From NCBI GenBank assembly GCA_033002965.1, contig JAURVB010001915.1, positions 1 through 64,000 of the forward strand: a DNA stretch of 64,000 nucleotides, written 5' to 3'. Below the pieces are notes generated by a model, which was given only the letters and a program-made list of their open reading frames with translations, was not told the origin of the DNA and did no database searches. Positions 1-12,209 of this stretch are shown in pieces. Origin of the DNA: Piper betle. Taxonomy: Eukaryota; Streptophyta; Magnoliopsida; Piperales; Piperaceae. Every line of letters starts with the position of its first letter. Position 1 is the first letter of the stretch. The position numbers and the translations under genes were made by a program.

Positions 1-543
1 GTTTATTATACACTTGTGATACCGAGAGGGTGAGTCAATGGCAAACATCGGTAACTACAGGCCGTGGGCCACGTAGCGTGTGTGCACATGCATGGGATGG
101 TAGCTGGATGGGGTGGCCACCCCTCCCAGCATATAACGAGCTCGGCATAGGCTCATAACAACTAAAAGACTCTTGAAACGATAATGGAGATTTTATTGAC
201 TTGTTTCATTTAATTATGCGGCTTAGTGGTTTTATCACTAACGCGGAATTGCCTCTGCAGGTGAGCAGCTTTGGACTGAAGAATAAAAGTGACTCAAGTT
301 GGAGAATTGATAATAAAATTAGACCTCCTTATTATTCTCTTGTGTTATAAATGTGGCTATGGGAAACGGTCCGAGATCTGTGGGACTGTTATTTTATATT
401 TTAGAGAACATGATTTATTGTTATGATTTATATTATATATTGCAAGACTTATTTGCTGTTTTTCAATTCATGTTCTGGAATATTATCGTTACATCAATTA
501 TATTTTTAGGTAACACCCGGTCCGGTTCGAGCGGGTCGTTACA
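1..543 (-). mobile_element. Fragment of an LTR, minus strand, cut by the window edge
   Basis: The right edge at 543 reads, on the minus strand, TGTAACGACCCGCTCGAACC, a start typical of plant Ty3/gypsy LTRs. A weak inverted repeat (TAACACCCG / CGGGTCGTTA) lies at this edge. No coding trace is visible, and the body would continue left of the window. The family assignment rests only on the terminal bases, so it is tentative. Confidence 0.35.
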
Positions 544-1723
544 TAAAGAATTTCATTAAATGTCAGAAAAAAGAAGATACTTAAAAGAATAATAGCTCAC
601 CACAGATTCGACAACGAAAGTATGTACTTTAAAGTATAGTTGACGTATAGGTACCTCGACATGCAACCAACTTTAATAGTAAATTTCGGTGAACTCCGGC
701 TGACAACAAGGTTGAGAAAACTCAACAAAAGGTGGATGGATGATAGTAAATATGTGTTTATAAAGACAGTTTTTCATAGAAAAATGAAAAGACAATGAAT
801 CTTGGTATAACGAATTGAAGAGGTGTACATAAATACATGTACAATGAATAGACCCACTATGTGGTATGGTCTATTAATGTGACATGGCTCATGACATCTT
901 TATGGCTTTAATTAAATAATACTTATACAAATCTTTAAATGAGTATAAAGTCAAACTGGTCACATACATAATGTAGAAGATTATCGAGAAGTAGTGTGAC
1001 AACAAGCTAAAGGTTATATTAACTTAAGTATTTGTAACATCTTCACACTAAATGCACAAATAACAACCCCCCCCCCACCCCCTGCCCCCAAAATGACCCC
1101 TCTAATGTGTAAACGGCTCTATTAACTACTTCTAAAACATAACGAATGCCAAACAAAACCACACCAATAGGCACCCACATAAGCCAAAACCTTCCAAACC
1201 AATGCAGGAGCAACACCAACTCACCCAAGAACCGAGAGCCAAAAGCCGAGCAAAACCAAATCGTACCAAAAGGTAAATTGAATCAAACCAAAGGTCAAAC
1301 TAAACCGAACAACAAATAAAACCCTAAGCCAAAGGGCATGGATTTTACACTTTGAGTTAGGTAATTTACTTTCAAATGATATTCATCATAATACATGTAA
1401 ATGTAGGGGTCATTGTTACCTACTCGCATACCCATAACAAAAATTAAACACACAGACATAGGCATCAACAAATGCCACAACATCATTTCCGAGCACTTAG
1501 TTTTCATATGGACCCTTCAAGCTGTGTGAACCGTATGCTCCTCCATTCCACCTTACTCTATCACACGTACACATTTGCAACCAAATATATTTAGCGTATG
1601 TGGTATGCACCTCGTCATGTTCTTGGATAGTGAGGTTTAACCCTACAGAGGATTGTTAGCCTTTGTCTCAAAGTTAATAGCCTCCATGACGATGACAAAT
1701 ATAATTTAATAAAGTATGCTAAT
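544..1723. other. AT-rich intergenic DNA with a C-rich tract and a family-1 LTR tail
   Basis: No gene is supported here. Positions 1067-1089 are a C-rich tract (ten C, then five C, then a broken run). The stretch ending at 1349 reads ACCCTAAGCC followed by GGATTTTACA, which resembles the 3' end of the family-1 LTR described below, so this is probably an old LTR tail. Nothing is recognised in 1350-1723. Confidence 0.4.
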
Positions 1724-3148
1724 TGTAACACCCCAATTTTGATTCACCTAAGAACCAAATCGAAAATGTTACGATCGAGACTCATGTTTAAAGTTGTTGA
1801 TTGATATGACTCAATCGACAAAATAGAGTGAAACAGCCTTCTTTGTGCCATAAGAATGGAAGACATTGTTAAATATACATCAAAACACATCAAATATAAA
1901 TAAAAGAAAGTAAATAATTGCGCTTAGCTCAAGTGTGCCTAGTGTTTATCTGTCCTCCCAACAAAGTCGACTTTGGATTTGCAAGTCCTATATATATTAT
2001 ATGAAAAACGTCAGTAACGAGTGTTACTGGTCCGAAAATAACCAGTACAAATTGGCAAATAGGTATTCCATTACCCACAGAAACTTATGAAACTTCATAA
2101 TTGCCTCACACTAGGTGATAAGCAAACATAATTAAACAAGTGTCGGCTCGTAGCACAACTAAGATTCATATTCATACATACAATGCTTACGTCCTCGCAT
2201 CCTCCATATTACATCCACCACGCAACTCGAGTGGCAAAAGGAACATTTAAGTTAGTGCCACAAATTCCAGAAATGTGTTGTGTTATGCAATACCCTCATA
2301 CACTGCACTACCTCAGGGTGTGATGGAGTACTAGTGCGGTCTATACATATCTCCATACCTCTCACTCTCTTATTCATGAAATCCGTAAAAATGCACGTAC
2401 TTATATAATAGGTTTAGGAAAGAGGCTTGTATCATATATTTATAGAACTTTAGTTTGAAAACCAACAAGGGATCTCATCCTTGTAGTTTTATTTATTAAA
2501 CATGTGTAGAAAATACAGTTAAATAACCCGACTTCGGAGGGATCTGATAAAACACCACCGATGTTGTCCTATGTCTAAAACACGGTTAAACTCGACACAC
2601 AAGGAGTCAAGCAAAGATCAAGCAAAGGGAGAGTCCTACGGACCTGTGGTTCAAGTTCTAAGCACATCGAGACATCAAAACCCACTGCTAAGTAAAATAT
2701 TAATGTCTCTATATTTTGCATGCTTGTGGTGTGTGCTTATATCATCAATACATTGTAATAAAGAAAACAATGCTAACAAACCTATAACTAAACAAGCGAC
2801 ACACAAATCTAGACATAATAATAATAAATAAATAAATAAATAAATAAATAAACAAGGAAATACACTCATAGATAATTAAATAATAATAAATACATGAACA
2901 TAAATAATACTCTAATCTTAAAATAATAATATAATTATCCTATATGAATACACGGGTAAACACAAGTACATATCATATATACTCGTGTTAGTAAACATAT
3001 AAATAATTAAATAATTAATAAATAAATGAATAATAATTCAATAAATACATAAATAGTTAATACTCATTAATCATGGATAATAATAATATCATAGTTATAC
3101 AATACAAGAATACATAATTAAATACAAATAAATAATAACATATACGCG

Positions 3149-3221
<73 letters not shown>

Positions 3222-4316
3222 AATTTAGTAAACATAAATAAGACTAATATTAATAAGTAAATATATCATTAATAATAATAAGTAATCATATAAACATGTA
3301 TTATAATCAATAAATATATGAATAATACGAAATGAAAACTAATAAATTGATAAATAAAACAATAAGTAAAGAAAAATAATCATAATATCTAAACATGTTA
3401 AATCTTGTGAATATGCATCTAAACTAATATAAGGGTTTTCAAATTACCAAAAACGGTACAAGAATGTACGAAAATGGTCTGAAAATGACTGAACTAGGTC
3501 AACTGGGTGATCTAAATTGAGTTGGAGCGAGTTAACTTGGTCGGGGTTAAATAAACTGCTGGGCTGTGTTGGTTGGGCGCCGGTGGTCGTGAGAAGTACG
3601 AATGGAAAGCCGGGCCCGAGGAGGTTTTGGTGGTGCCGGTCCGATGGCCAAGGGCAGCGAGTCGATGTGGCGGAGGCACTATGGGTGTAAATTTCTGAAA
3701 TCGTGGAAGATCTTTGGAAAAATAACATGGCAAAGCCAGTGCTAACGTGGACGGCTCAAGTCTTGCCATGTACACCTGAACATCTAATAGTTTGTGGCCT
3801 CGTGGGACCCACCTATGGGTATATGCAATATACATATGGACAGAAAGTTCAGATCGAGGCCATCCAAATTTAAAACTGACTCGAATAGTAAAAGTGACTC
3901 TATAGGTGGGAATCGAGGCAAGAAGGCTAAATGGGCCTCGAACCCTATACCCAATCAAGCTGGGCCCACAGGGGCACAATCCGGGGATCCAAAATCCCTA
4001 TGCTGACTGCAAATGAAATACCCTAAAAATCCCAAACATATACTAAATACTGCAACGACCTAGATCTAAGCCTAAGACCCTAGCTAACTCATTCAAATCA
4101 TGTGTATACCTCTGCATATACATTGATAACTCATGCTTTAATCATCTGCATGTCGGGCACACTCAACCACCATAATATACTCATATGGCCATCTGGGTCC
4201 TCATACTCATATTCTAAAAATTAGTCAGGCTTGAGCTCGCTCGAACTGACTCGAGACTGGCCCGAATCGGGCAACCTGCAAGCGGGTAAAACCCTAACCA
4301 AAAGTTGGGTTTTACA
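1724..4316 (+). mobile_element. Family-1 LTR, copy A (Ty3/gypsy-like, solo LTR)
   Basis: The copy starts TGTAACACCCC at 1724 and ends GTTGGGTTTTACA at 4316, giving a 2.59-kb LTR. Its first 100 bases match copy C at 12210 closely (for example the shared CACCTAAGAACC and GTTACGATC blocks), and its last 100 match the ends at 6916, 15390 and 18131. Inside are long AATA-type runs, a TA/CA microsatellite (3157-3220) and a GC-richer block around 3490-3790. No gag or pol lies next to it. LTRs this long with this start are common in gypsy chromoviruses; the lineage is inferred, not shown. Confidence 0.7.
3157..3220. repeat. TA then CA microsatellite
   Basis: About 22 TA units, interrupted once by TAC, are followed by ten CA units. 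The tract lies in LTR copy A. Copies B (5823-5842) and C (13631-13652) carry TA tracts at the same relative place, so the repeat is part of the LTR family rather than a separate event. Confidence 0.9.
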
Positions 4317-5004
4317 CTAATCACACGATCTATACAACATGTCAACATAGGCATTAGGGCACCCACCCACAACATCATACATCACATAATCTCATTGTCC
4401 CCAAATGCATAAGACAATAAACCTGAAATACATAATCGTACAATCCCCAAATACATAAGTCCGATATAAAACTCATTAGATTACAAACACATGGTACCAT
4501 TTCCTGCCATTAACCTCTTGATATGTCCACTTTTGACGGTCACTAACATGAATACACACCTATATAGATATAATAAAACCATCAGTAATTAAAGTTATAT
4601 TACCGGTCCAAAAATTATTACTAATAAACCAATACTCGTAGATGAATATATTAATGCTCACAAGAAATCATGAAACTTCTAGAATACAATACAAGATAAT
4701 ACGCTTAGACCGAATGCTAAATATCATAAAACATGTCGGATCAAATCAACGGCTTCATATTTACAAACATACTTATTTATGCTTACACCCTCACAACTTT
4801 CATATATCACCTGTCACGGTACTCAGGTGGCTTGGAACAATGAAAGTGTCACAATTTTATGGAAACACACTTCATTCGCAATACCCATGTCACACCTCAA
4901 ATCCGGTTCACTCTCAAACCAAACCGAAATATTATGTGTCACCTGAATATAGCCTGAAAGGATCTACTCTCGGCGTCTTAAGATGGAAGATAAATATCGT
5001 TATG

Positions 5005-5038
<34 letters not shown>

Positions 5039-6916
5039 ACATTTTATACACAATTCTTCATTTCATAACACCTAATAGTTTTCATCATAACAACATCCAA
5101 AACATGAATTGGGTGTTGGCCCATCTATTCATTGCATCTATCTACAATTATTATATCTATCTTATCTGTCATATAATTCTCAAATTAATATTATTATCAT
5201 GTCATCTTGACACATCATATTATATAATAGGCTTAGGGAAGAGGTATGCATCATACATTTCTGGAGCTTCAATTCGAAAACCAAACAATGGATCTCATCC
5301 TTGTAATTTTATTAAACATGCGTAAAAAACACAGCTAAATGACCCGACATCGGAGGGATGCAATAAAATACCGCCGATGTCATTCTACATATAAAACATG
5401 ATTAAACTCGACACACAAGGAGTTAAGCAGAGAGGAGTCTCCTACAGACCTGTGGTCCAAGCTCACACAACACATCTACAATGAACTTGGACTAACGAAA
5501 CCTACATCGGAACCCACTACTAAGTAAAATATTAATATCTCTATATTATACATGCTCGTGGTGTGTGCTCATATCATAATACATCATAACAAAGAAAACA
5601 ATGCTTACAAACGTATAACAAAATTGTTACACTAAAATCGAGACATAATAATAATAAATAAATAAATAAAAATTGCACTCATAGATAATTAGATAAAAAA
5701 TAAATAGATAAACATGAACAATACTGTAATCATAAAATAATAATATAATTATACTGTATAAATATACGGGTAAACACGAGTGAATATCAATATATACTCA
5801 TGTTAGTAAACATATCAATAAATATATATATATATATATATAATAATTTACTAAAAATAAATAAAAAATAATTAGTTAACACTCATTAATCAAGAATATT
5901 AATAATATCATAGTCATACAATAGAAAAATATGTAATTAAATAAAAATAAATAATAACATACACATAGCGAACAAATAAATAAATATATATATATATACA
6001 ATTTAGTAATCATAACAAGACGAATATTATTAAGTAAATATAATATTAATAATAATAAATAATCATGTAAACATTCATTATATATGATAAACATATAAAT
6101 AAAAATAAATAAATAATAATGAATAAATAAATAAGTAAATAAATAAATAAAACAATAAATAATGAAAAGTAATCATAACATCCAATCATGCTAAATTATA
6201 TGAATATGCATCACAGCTAACATAGAGGTTCTCGAATTACCAAAAACAGTGTAAGAATGGATGAAAATGGTCTAAAAATAAGCTGAACCGCACCGAACCG
6301 ATCTGAATCAGACCGAACCGAATAGGATAAACCAACCCGGTCTCGGTTAACTAGAAAATGGGTTGGGTTGACTAGGCAGACATGAACTTGAACTAGACTG
6401 GCAGACTCTGACATGGGCGGCAGGTTGGTGGCAAGATTGGGTAGGCAGATGTGACTCAAGTCGAAAAGCTTGGATCGATACCGTCCAAAGTCAAAACTAA
6501 CTCAAGTCCTAAAAGTTACTCGATAGGTGGGAAACGAGGCAAGAAGGATAAATGTGCTTCGAACCCCTGAACTCAATTAAGCTATGCCCATAGGGGCACA
6601 ATCTAGTGATCCGAAATTCCTATGCTGCATGCAAATGAAATACCCAGAAAATCCTAAAATCCTGACTAACTCGTAAAAATTATATGTATACTTCATGTAT
6701 ACACTGATAACTCATACTCTACTGCATCATAACTAAAACTATCATATACATGTTGGGCATATTCGACAACTATAACATGCTCATACAACCATATGGGCCC
6801 ATACTCATGGTCTGAAAATTGGTCTGGCTCGAGCTCGTTCGAACTAACTCGATACTAACCCAAACAGGGCAAAATTAAAATCACGTAAAACCCTAACCCA
6901 AAAATGGGGTTTTACA
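4317..6916 (+). mobile_element. Family-1 LTR, copy B (5' end degraded)
   Basis: From about 4560 to the GGGGTTTTACA end at 6916 the sequence follows copy A in the same order: the GGTCCAAAAA block near 4601, the TATATAATAGGCTTAGGG block near 5221, a TG microsatellite (5007-5034), TA tracts (5823-5842 and near 5985), AATA-rich DNA, and a short GC-richer block near 6290-6450. The expected TGTAACACC start is not recognisable between 4317 and 4560. The 227-codon open frame at 4642-5325 lies wholly inside this LTR and shows no domain, so I do not call it a gene. Confidence 0.6.
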
Positions 6917-8756
6917 TTTATAGTATAAAGTAGTATTAGTGCAATTCATGCTACCCACACCAATTACTCTCATATTTTTGAAAACCGTAAAACTCGTATA
7001 CTTATATGGTAGGCTTAACTTGGGGCTCATGTCATAATCTTTCTAGATCGTCTTTCAGTTTAAAAACCATTAAGGGATTTCATGCTTGAGGTTTTACTAA
7101 ACTGTGGAAAAAAATTGGCCAAATGACCTTGCATCGGATGGATTTGATAAAACGCCATCAATGCCATCCTACACTTAAAATTTGATGAAAACTTCATTCA
7201 TTGAGCTAAGCAGAGATGAAGCAAAAGAGTCATACTGACCTGGTAAGTCAACCTCCTCGTCATAACTCGGTGAGCTCCCTCTACGGATCCAGAGAAGATG
7301 AAACCCAATTACAATCAGATCGCATAGGCACACAAAATGAGGCAACACTCCACACATACATGACTCATAAGACTTACTAACTTAATTATCACACTTAGTG
7401 AAGACGTCAAACCTCATTTGGCAACTTTAATTAAGGTTTGTTATTGCAAGTATGCTTAGTGAAAAGTCTCTTATTTAGGGTTTTACCATTGGACTTAACC
7501 AAAAGATTTTTTGAATAGATCAAACGGTATCCAAATGGGCTGAATTTGACTAGTGGGCCCTGACACATTAAGGGTTTGGTATATATATTTTTAAGTGTTG
7601 ACCCATGGACCAACAAAGTAAACAAGGCCCTCTAAGATCGGGCTAAATGTCCCACTAAGGTTCAATAAGGCCTACTCTAAGGCTCATGGATCAAGTGTTG
7701 CAAATAGTGTTCTCGGGCAATCGGTGACGTGGCTCAAGACTCGAATTCGGCACCCGTCGGCATTCGAAGTTCAATCGAGTTCAGCGAATCCGAGTTTTCT
7801 GGCCATTTTTTGTCGGCTTATCAGTGGTTTTTCGGCGACTTTTCCGGGGAGGCAATTGGGGCTATGGGTCGGCACTGGCTCTGCGAGCTCGTACCCAATG
7901 GTGGTGGAGGGGACGGCACCAACGACGGCAATGACCGCCGGCGGTGGCAACGAGGTGGCCAAGGTTAGTTGGCTTGTCCGATCAGGCCTTGGCGATGGCG
8001 TTGGTTGTGGGGGAAATGATGAGGGAGTCGAAGGGGAGGTGCCAACGACACGGCGGCGGCGGAGCAGCGCGGATGGTGGCTAATTGCGTCGAGAGGGGTG
8101 GCGCGGTCACGTGGCGATTCAGCGTCGTGGCGGCGGGGGTCTCTTAGGGTGGCATGGCGGGGCTCGGTGGCGTTGATTAATAGCAAGGCTGCGGCAGGAG
8201 GCAGCGTCGGTGACAGAGAAGGAGGGGTGGCATCGAGGGTTTGGGGGAAAAGGTGCACCGGGGGTGGAGGGGCAGAAAACAGGTCAGGGAGAAGGTCGGG
8301 GGTAGTCTCTTACATAAAACTTGACTCGACTCTGACGCGAGTCAAAAATAATAACTAATTCTTAATAAATCCTTTAAAAATTCATAAAAATAGTGGAAAA
8401 TCCCATAAAATATAATACACACCATAACATGACAATGACATGCTCTATAACTAATAACCCACACTAACTGCTGTGTAATGCATCCTAATGCGTTATTTGG
8501 CATACAAATAATTCTACAGCCTAATACTAAAATAATTAAAAAAATCTATGCATACTCTCATATATTCTAATAACTCATTCTACTGTTGTCTTAGTGACGT
8601 TATCATTATATACTTGAGTACACATGACCCCCGTGGTTCATAACACATGATCGGCCTCAACTTAGCACACATGTAAAGAAATTGACTCGATTGAAATTAG
8701 CGGTCAAACCGACTGGTTTCGACTATAAAACATTGACTCAGGGCACGGGTTTTACA
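6917..8756 (+). mobile_element. Family-1 LTR, partial copy with a GC-rich core
   Basis: Positions about 6960-7240 match the middle of copies A and B (ATATGGTAGGCTTAACTTGG, then the TTTGATAAAACGCCATC block). The segment ends ACGGGTTTTACA at 8756. The centre (7720-8300) is strongly GC-rich and opens several overlapping frames on both strands. These are composition effects, with no recognisable protein. The part at about 8310-8490 (ACTCGACTCTGACGCGAGTC onward) is also found inside the intron 13 insertion near 34.4 kb. Confidence 0.5.
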
Positions 8757-10099
8757 TCTCCATTCCATTTACACATTTTACCTTAGTACCTGCGAACAAT
8801 AATATATTGTTCCGCTTAGTATTAACAATGATACTGCACCCGTGACTAAACATATATTGTACAGCATAAATCAAAACAAGTATAATCAATGATCATGTTA
8901 AACTCTATGAATACCGATTCCATTTGATTATTACATAACATATCATAATTTTAATCATAAATTACAATAGAAAATTATAAACATAACATAGTACATAACA
9001 TAATTTAAAGCGTAGCTTGCACAAAATAGCATAAATCAAGTAAACTTAAAATTAATTAAGTAACTGATTGACATATTCATACTTGGTTCATTAGATATAC
9101 CTAATACATAATGAGTTTGTATATAACTAGTTGAGAATGTGGTTGCACCAAACCCAACATCATAACGTTAACCCACAAGTTATCACATGCGCTATAGGGA
9201 TAGTAGTGTGCGAAGAACAATAAGTTTTTCAACTCCACCATAGACGGAGGCACTTGCTTAAGGGGTGTGCACAACAATCTCCAGAATAGTGTGTTTACTA
9301 AACTAGTCATAAAATATAGAGAATCAGTCATGAGGTCTAGATTCCCGTATGTCTTATCTCCACTGAAAATAGCTAAGTCGTCGACCAAGTGCCTAAACTT
9401 AGCCAGTAAAAACATAAAAAAACATGTCTTAGTCATATGTCTTATCTTATTTACTTTTTATCATACATAATCATATCATGTGTTTTGTTTTCGATTGAAA
9501 ATCACGACTAGCTAATTATACGTCGAAATTGGCTAATCACGTAAAATTGGGAATCTTAAACCTCGTCAAATGATAACTAAACGGACCTAGATATCGTGAC
9601 AAAGTCCTTGCGCTTGTCTGTAGCATGCCTCTAGCCTGAAGAATCATTTAAGTCAAGTAGCATTTTCCATCATAGCGTTCATGATTGTGCATGAATGTCA
9701 TGCCGTACACAATTGGAATAACTCTCACAAGTTAATCATAAGTAAACATAATTAACACTTCATTCATACTTTCATAGGTCATTCATTGATTCTTACTCAT
9801 ATCATGATCAATAAAATTGCATTATATTTTATATAAATATTTATTATCAAAATGAATATAAACTACCTTTTAGACACCAGTCATGCATTATTATAATAAA
9901 TGGTCATATTTTACACTGCATATGTCATAGGGCCCTTATAACATCATGTTATTAATTATTTAGACCAATATTATCATTACAATACATAATTAATATCCAT
10001 TATTATTAACTAATTTAATTAATAATTTAATAATGACCAATCACAAACATACCCATGAGAAACAGAAATAAAACATACATTTTTCTTGTTCTTGCAAAA
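8757..10099. other. AT-rich intergenic DNA, nothing recognised
   Basis: The segment is AT-rich with scattered short open frames on both strands, the longest being 111 codons on the minus strand at 9101-9436. None shows a domain I recognise. It is probably old repeat sequence, since it lies between two LTR copies, but no ends could be placed. Confidence 0.4.
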
Positions 10100-11664
10100 C
10101 ACTTGACATGTTTCATACAAGTTTTAATGGACAATTACAAATCCTAAATTTAATAGGATTTGGATCTGAAACTAGTACATAAATCAGTTATAACTGTCTA
10201 GAACATAACACCAATTTAGGTGATTCTTATTACGTTGGAAAGCTTATTTCAAGATTTACAAGTTCCATCTCATGTGGTTTTTCTAATTCCAATGTATTGT
10301 CCTTTTAATTCATGTATCAAGTCCGAGTCATATTTCTAGCAGGTTTTTAACAATCTAAGAATAGAAATAATCGGTTTTTCTATTAAATATGACAAATCTT
10401 AACTTTTTTTCATTCTTATTCAAAATATATCTAAATATTTGAATATAACTTTAAACTTAATGTATACAAATAAATCATAATCATCATCATAATTCTAATA
10501 TATTATCATGTATTCATCATATTCTACCATGAAACTACCATAAAAATATAAACTCTCACATGATCCACCCATAAATCCTTCAAACAAATCACACACATAA
10601 TTAATGATATGTATGAATGATTTCTATGAAACTATTATCTAAGTTTCAATTACTGACCATTAACCTTATTATATTTCCCTAGAACTCAAGTCTTAATGGT
10701 CCTTCCTTGAAGAACCAACAAAAACTTCATCTAATATTGCCAAGCTCAAAGGAAGAAGGGTTAGAAGGCGTTTTCTCCATGAAGTAACAAAGGAAGATGG
10801 GAGAAAAGGGTCTAGATGTCGTAGCCAAGGAGGGAGTGAGAGAACAAGATGTTAAATAGGAGAGGGAGCCTCTCTCATGTCTTTAATACCCCCTTAACCT
10901 TGTTAGATCCAATTAACCACTTCCTTACCCGCGTAGGAGAAAATACTAAGGAGCTTCTACTCGTTTATTAAACTGTTCATTGTCTAAGCACCAAACACTC
11001 CTTATAAAACCTAAACGGCCACGAACACCTCCTCTAAGACGAAATATAGACGGTATCTTTGACTGAAATTGGCCCATAGGTAAAATTTTGGTACAAGACA
11101 CTAAGAACATGTTTGGCTCCACTTAAATTAACCTACCAATCAACGTTAAGTGCTTAACTTTACATTAATTTATATTTTATCCTAACAAAGACCTTGTTAG
11201 TGATAGACTTAGTTCACATGTAATGGTGTCTAACTTGTTCATCATTGTTTTTTCCCTTCTCTGCATACTTATTAACTTATTTATTTATTTAGACCAATTA
11301 AACATTTGTCAACAGATTCTTTAACAACTTATTTTCTATAAAAAAATATGTATTCCATATATTATAACCTTATTATTTCCAATGGACCTTAAGTTTTATC
11401 AAGACCGGTTGTCCAAGGAAATATTTTGCCCATGTACCACGTATTGGATTTTCCTGGTTTATCCATCAACTTATAAAAATTATAACTAAGTTCATAGTAC
11501 TCCAATTGGCGTGATTCTTTTTGCATTTAAAACTTTGGAATATTTATTTTATTCTCCTAAAATTTCATAATGTTTAAGCACAAAATCCAAGAGATATGAA
11601 TTTTTAAAACTAATATGTCCAATCTGTCAAATACTCAAAAATGCTAAAATTGTAAGGTATTACA
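10100..11664 (-). mobile_element. Family-2 LTR, minus strand, copy 1
   Basis: The right edge reads on the minus strand TGTAATACCTTACAATTTTA, an LTR-type 5' end at 11664. Positions about 10707-11010 match 22660-22980 in order: the TTTTCTCCA block, a CTCTCTCAT block, ACCCCCTTA, then GGAGCTTCTAC. On the minus strand the shared core gives GGGGGTATTAAAG, corresponding to a TATA-like box in copy 2. The left boundary is approximate. No coding region is attached. Confidence 0.5.
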
Positions 11665-12209
11665 GTACAAGTTGCGAACATCTTGAAAATTTTGTTTGTG
11701 TCATCTCCCTTTGCCTTCTACTTGTGTGCTTAATCTCTCATTTTCTATCACTTGTTTTAGACATTTACCTAACTCTCTTATGTTTGACTTGTATGCTATT
11801 GGGAGTTAAACATTCTCAAATTCTGGGTTATCTTTTTACTTGTATGGCTTGACTTGTTCGCCATACAAATAGCAATTTCGAATAGAACTTATTGTACCTC
11901 ACACACTCTACAATTTAATTGGGTTTATATTATTGCTAATTGCCTTACTCATCTATTACTTGTGCCTATTGCTCATTCACTTGTGCTTACCTTGTTTATC
12001 TATTTGTGAATATCCTTTCCTTGTACTCAAAATTGTATCTTAGTTGTGCTCAAAATTGTTTACATTGTTTTCGCTATCTTTGTCCAATCTTGTGATCATT
12101 ACAAGTCCTTAAATTTTATTGAGATGTAATTATTTTGGATAAGTGTTTGTAGTCAGCTCTCACCCGCATTAGGTGCTCATTCACATAGGGTATTCTTCAA
12201 GTACTAGGG
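11665..12209. other. Spacer between family-2 and family-1 LTRs
   Basis: The 545 bases are T-rich with repeated ACTTGT words (TACTTGTGTGC, TCACTTGTGC, TTACTTGTGCC). No open frame, terminal repeat or structured RNA is seen. Confidence 0.35.

Noticed and set aside
4642..5325. 227-codon open frame on the + strand, the longest uninterrupted frame in the window
   Set aside because: It lies inside family-1 LTR copy B, crosses a TG microsatellite and has no recognisable domain.
7724..8358. Cluster of short GC-rich frames on both strands
   Set aside because: They come from the GC-rich middle of an LTR. The overlapping frames in several phases point to base composition.
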